This document shows, in pieces, positions 41,801 through 44,914 of a DNA stretch of 44,914 nucleotides. The stretch covers positions 858,688 through 903,601 of the forward strand of contig WELB01000022.1 in assembly GCA_009602725.1 (NCBI GenBank), given 5' to 3'. The notes beneath the pieces were generated by a model that made no database searches, was not told the origin of the DNA, and saw only the letters and a program-made list of their open reading frames with translations. Numbering within the stretch: the stretch's first letter is position 1; the number at the start of each line of letters is the position of its first letter. Source of the DNA: Spirogloea muscicola. Lineage: Eukaryota > Streptophyta > Zygnematophyceae > Spirogloeales > Spirogloeaceae. The translations under genes and the position numbers were made by a program.

Positions 41801-42328
41801 AGCTGCATGAGATTTTCCTGGAGGTACTTTGCTGTGTTGCTATTGACAAATCCCGCACCGCGCGCCTTCTTCTTTGTCAAATCCCCACTGGGCTTCAAAC
41901 AAGGATATAAGAGCCAGTGGTAAAGCCAACCTCTTTGTCAATGACCAGGTTACATGACCAAGGTTTGGGTGGAGGCGACTTGTACATAGCATTCAATGCT
42001 CATACTTACTCTGTGGATTCTATTATCCCGGCCCCTCCTACCGGAAAGTCCTGGTTCAGGATTGTGAGTCTCTGCAAACCTGGCATCTCAAGGGCCAAAG
42101 AGCCTTGCTTAGGATTTCGCCGTTGCTTTGTCAGAAGATGTGCTGATATGATTGTCAAGGAGTTGCATGGAGTTGTGAAGCATAGGTTTGAGCGAGGAAT
42201 GCTTTGCTGTTTTGCAGGTTGACACTAATTTACCGTCCCCAGAGGACTTTACTGCTGAAGGCGTTGCTGGCATTGGAAGTAGATACAACATGGCACCCTT
42301 TTCAAGCGTGCTGCTTAGTGCAAGATAA
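35843..42328 (+). CDS. ISA3: Isoamylase-type starch debranching enzyme (ISA3-like)
   Basis: Hydrolyses alpha-1,6 branches of glucan; plastid ISA3 acts in starch breakdown. Exons: 35843..35896 and 36115..36312 (tentative, transit-peptide-like, rich in R, S, L), 36604..36749, 37027..37123, 37319..37555, 37740..37844, 38011..38115, 38348..38482, 38676..38762, 38967..39024, 39189..39252, 39463..39562, 39762..39862, 39982..40033, 40169..40231, 40440..40529, 40671..40743, 40836..40915, 41080..41184, 41315..41413, 41650..41711, 41949..42063, 42218..42328. All phases close: 2337 nt, 778 aa. CBM48-like start [21 protein letters not shown]13 regions [25 protein letters not shown] (nucleophile Asp), [13 protein letters not shown] (acid/base Glu), [14 protein letters not shown]; then [20 protein letters not shown] and NHFQWKQ. 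The catalytic residues are present, unlike the inactive ISA2 type. The final exon ends [15 protein letters not shown]3 over ISA1 is inferred from overall resemblance. Confidence 0.93.
38578..38608. repeat. Interstitial telomere-like tract, isoamylase intron
   Basis: Degenerate CCCTGA/CCCTAAA units ending AACCCTAAACCCTGAGCT, in the intron after the exon ending at 38482. The last 16 bases equal those of the OBERON intron tract. Confidence 0.85.
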
Positions 42329-42373
42329 GGGGAAATATAATTGAATTTCTGCACCCTTTTCAAGCGTGCTGCT
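42293..42373. repeat. 23-bp direct repeat across the isoamylase stop
   Basis: A perfect 23-bp sequence starting GCACCCTTTTCAAGCG occurs at 42293-42315 (coding) and 42351-42373 (3' UTR). Confidence 0.95.
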
Positions 42374-43307
42374 GCATGCATAATAATCTTTTCATGTAAG
42401 GGCTGCTGGGCAACCACCAGCTAGGCAAGCAATAGCCTGCGTATCAAGGTTCATCCAGGTAGCTAAGTCCAGATAGCTGAGTCCTTTGAATTTGACATTG
42501 TTGATATCCTTGCCAAGTTGCAATTCAGCAGAAGGGCAAGCGTTGTCGCTAGCCTGCTGGCAATGCAGAGCATCCCTGGAAAGGAGGGTGTTTTGCAACA
42601 TCATGGTGGCTAAGAGATGCCAGCACAAGAGAAAGGACAGAATTGGGCAAGCAACAAGAATAAGCGATGCTCGTCAAATTGCGAGCACTGAAGCTGTTGC
42701 GCTTAATGGCCAAGGCCACTACTCATCGGTGTCTGCTCAGCTACTTGTACTCCTTCACTCACAGCTTCAATAAGTCATTGTGTAGTGTCTCATACAGGAG
42801 CGCATGCCAAGGCTGCCCTTGTTGACATCATGCAGATGCAGACCTGTGGCCACCTTGGCTTGGCTTTGCCAATGACTTCCCACCTCAGAAATAAAGATCT
42901 TCCAATGTAAGGCAGTGGTTTGAGAGGCAAGCCCAGAGAACTGAACAAGGTCTGAAGGGGCAACACCTTGTTCCAGTATAGCAAGCGCTGAGCTCGAAGC
43001 CTGTGCTTGGATGTTTGTATAGTTGTATAAAATTAGAAATTGCTCTGGCATGCCACTTCAAGCTAAGCAGCAGCATAACTCGCACAGAGTGCCGACAACT
43101 CACGGACTGGCGTCGGCAGCAGCTGCCATCTCACCAACAGAGACAATCACTATCCAATCCTTCATAGATTTCACAGGCTTGCACCTCGTTTCAAGGCCAT
43201 GATGTTAGCGTCATCAGGGGGAGTTATGACACAACATGGCAATGTGAAGCCACTGGGCATGCAGCAAGCGGGCATCCATTGCCTTCGGTCATCATGCACT
43301 TCTGAGA
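42329..43307. other. Tail-to-tail intergenic region, isoamylase / phosphatase
   Basis: Holds the 3' UTRs of two converging genes. At about 42890-42975 there is a minus-oriented, diverged LINE 3' UTR copy (AAGGCAGTGGTTTGAGAGGC then GAACAAGGTCTGAAGGGG). No other gene is recognised. Confidence 0.6.
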
Positions 43308-44914
43308 TCAGCTGTTGAGGGCCTCAGTGACCGCGCCAAAGTCGTAGACAAACCAGTCGGCCCCGGCCTTCACCGTCGGCCGGACCTGCATCCCGCCATA
43401 GCCAATGAAGAGGTCCGCACCGCCGGGTCTGTGTGCCTGGTGGCGCCGAGGTAACCCCAGGAAGGTCAAGTTCCTAAGAAGAGCCTAATGGCAGAAGGCA
43501 CAGACAAGCTGCGGTACTTTGTCAACACAAATTAGCACGTGCAGGCAAGCAGCCATGAAGTCGCGCAGGCGGCAATTCCACCTCAAGATCGGTCGCGCCG
43601 TCTCCCATCATCACCAGGAGCTTGTGGCCGTGCTCCTGCCGGCAACACAATTCACTGCACAGTTCAGGTACTACGAGCAGTATATGGCTCCTCAAGAAAT
43701 CGCATTGCAGAAGGCTGGTGTACGCTCAAGTCAAATGGAAGATATCCTAGGCCCAATCTGTACCCTCTTGATGCGCTCAATGACAGCGGCCTTGCCACCG
43801 CTGCGGGACGTTGGCTCGCTGGGGTCAAAGCCAGCGCACGACCCGTCATCGCTGAACAAGAGGCGGTTGGCAAAGATGCGCTCCCGGGGTATGCCAAGCA
43901 GCGCCGCGGCAGGCTGCGTGCATCGAGGCCCACTGCGGCGTCAGCTGCGTAGCACGCCTTGGGGCGATATATGTAGAGGCGCAATCGAGCGCCACTTCCC
44001 AAATGCTCAGCCACTCTGAAAATTCCATGGTGAAAGTGCACCTCGATCATCTGCCGGAAGCCGCCGGAGACAAGGTACACCGTGGTGCCCCGCTTCTCGA
44101 GCGCGGCAATCAGCTCCTTGATGCCCGGGCTCAGCCTGCAGCCGCGAGACGACTGCACTGTGCCGCCCATTAGTGCTTCCCTCCTCGATCGGACTAAGCC
44201 TCTCTCTAGAAGAGTTTGTTAACTTGATTCAAGGGTCAAGTTCACAGTGAAGGTTGAGTTCTGGGCTAGGCTCCAGCTAACACGACCAGCACAACCTTCC
44301 CAGCACTAAGATGAAAAGAATACTCTTTCGCTTACGACAGATTCCCAAATGCCTAAGAGAATAGACATATAGAAAAGGTTGGATGGATGATTGACTAATT
44401 TCATATTGCCGCGTTCGACGAAGCAGCGGGCGCGGCCGCGGACGTCGAGGCTGTGGTTCGAACCGCCAGTCCTTGATGATGAAAAGCATCATCATCATCA
44501 AGAGAAGTCTGGGGGTTTCATTTTAGGTTAGGCTTTAGGGTTTAGGTTTAGGTTAGGGTTTAGGTTACGGTTTGTGGTTTAGGGTTCGGATGCAGGCGCC
44601 CGACCTGGGCGGGTGCTGCTCGAGGAAGGCGGCGAGGTCCGCGGCGGAGGGCGCGATGGCGGCGAGGCGCGCCGCCAGCGCGTCCTCGAACGGCACGGCG
44701 CCCGCCATGGCCCTGGCGGTCCAGGCGGCGACGGCGGCGCCCTTGCCACAGAAGGCGGCGAGCTCGTCGATGCCCTCGTCCACGCACACCGTGCTGTCCA
44801 CGTCCAGCGCCACCGCGTCCGCGGCGCGCCACACCGCCAGCGCCTCTGCGCCGCCAGCGGCGCCCGCGGTGGCGTCGGCTGCTGCCGTGGCTCTCGTCCG
44901 GCCAGCGCCACTGC
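43308..44914 (-). CDS. PSP: Phosphoserine phosphatase (5' partial)
   Basis: Last step of the phosphorylated serine pathway: 3-phosphoserine to serine; plastidial in plants. HAD superfamily. Minus-strand exons fit in phase: beyond 44914..44605, 44135..44042, 43913..43764, 43635..43582, 43436..43308. Motif I ALDVDSTVCVDEGIDELA gives the DxDST nucleophile; PFEDALAARLAAIAPS is the cap; motif II region LSPGIKELIAALEKRG, VYLVSGGFRQMI carries the Ser; then ALLGIPRERIFANRLLF, GFDPSEPTSRSGGKAAVI with the conserved Lys; motif III LLVMMGDGATDLE; C-terminus PGGADLFIGYGGMQVRP, ADWFVYDFGAVTEALNS, TGA at 43310-43308. The frame is open to the window end with Ala/Arg/Thr-rich sequence (SGAGRTRATAAADATAGAAG), probably the end of a transit peptide, so the start lies outside. 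Exons are GC-rich, while introns are not. Confidence 0.93.
44517..44590. repeat. Degenerate telomere-like array in phosphatase intron 1
   Basis: About ten TTTAGGG-related units (TTTAGGTTAGG, TTTAGGG, TTTAGGTTACGG) begin within about 20 bases of the exon end at 44605. The longest telomere-like array in the window. Confidence 0.92.

Noticed and set aside
44448-44462. GGTTCGAACC resembling a tRNA T-arm
   Set aside because: Flanking arms do not pair on either strand; no anticodon stem is found.

Overview
This window is nuclear DNA from a eukaryote of the green lineage, most likely a green or streptophyte alga. The evidence is that every recognisable protein is closest in motif content to plant versions: an OBERON/TITANIA PHD protein, a plant RECQ3-type helicase, an ISA3-type isoamylase, a plant-type BOP1 and a phosphoserine phosphatase. 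The genes carry many short GT-AG introns, and the interstitial telomere-like tracts are of the TTTAGGG type. Species cannot be fixed from the sequence alone. There are two long N gaps (12230-12418 and 30862-31056) and one single N (35805), all in GC-rich 5' gene ends.

Layout: EMC7 homologue, 5'-partial (1-1388, +); gene-free 1389-4037; ZIP-family metal transporter (4038-5793, -); first repeat island of retrotransposon debris (about 5900-11600); unidentified GC-rich gene broken by a gap and a 123-base poly-A (12183-13139, +); BOP1/ERB1 ribosome-biogenesis WD40 protein in 16 exons (13784-20121, -); RecQ helicase in 18 exons (20595-26475, +), head to head with BOP1; OBERON-like PHD protein in 8 exons (27301-31076, -), tail to tail with RecQ; second repeat island (about 31300-34980); isoamylase in 23 exons (35843-42328, +); phosphoserine phosphatase, 5'-partial (43308 to window end, -), tail to tail with isoamylase.

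I rebuilt gene models by joining exons at GT/AG sites and checking that reading phase is conserved across each junction. BOP1, isoamylase, OBERON and phosphatase close completely, with some uncertainty at terminal exons and one BOP1 junction. RecQ closes apart from one junction, and it needs a 4-nt micro-exon and one probable GC-AG intron. The genes look like unrelated housekeeping, metabolic and chromatin genes; I see no operon or pathway cluster.

The accessory content is two intergenic islands of 5'-truncated non-LTR (LINE-like) retrotransposon fragments. Their 3' parts repeat a short hairpin about 30 times in both orientations, and at least one copy has a paired change that keeps the stem. 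This conserved 3' hairpin family, the micro-exon, the duplicated splice acceptor in OBERON and the telomere-like tracts inside introns are the observations most worth following.
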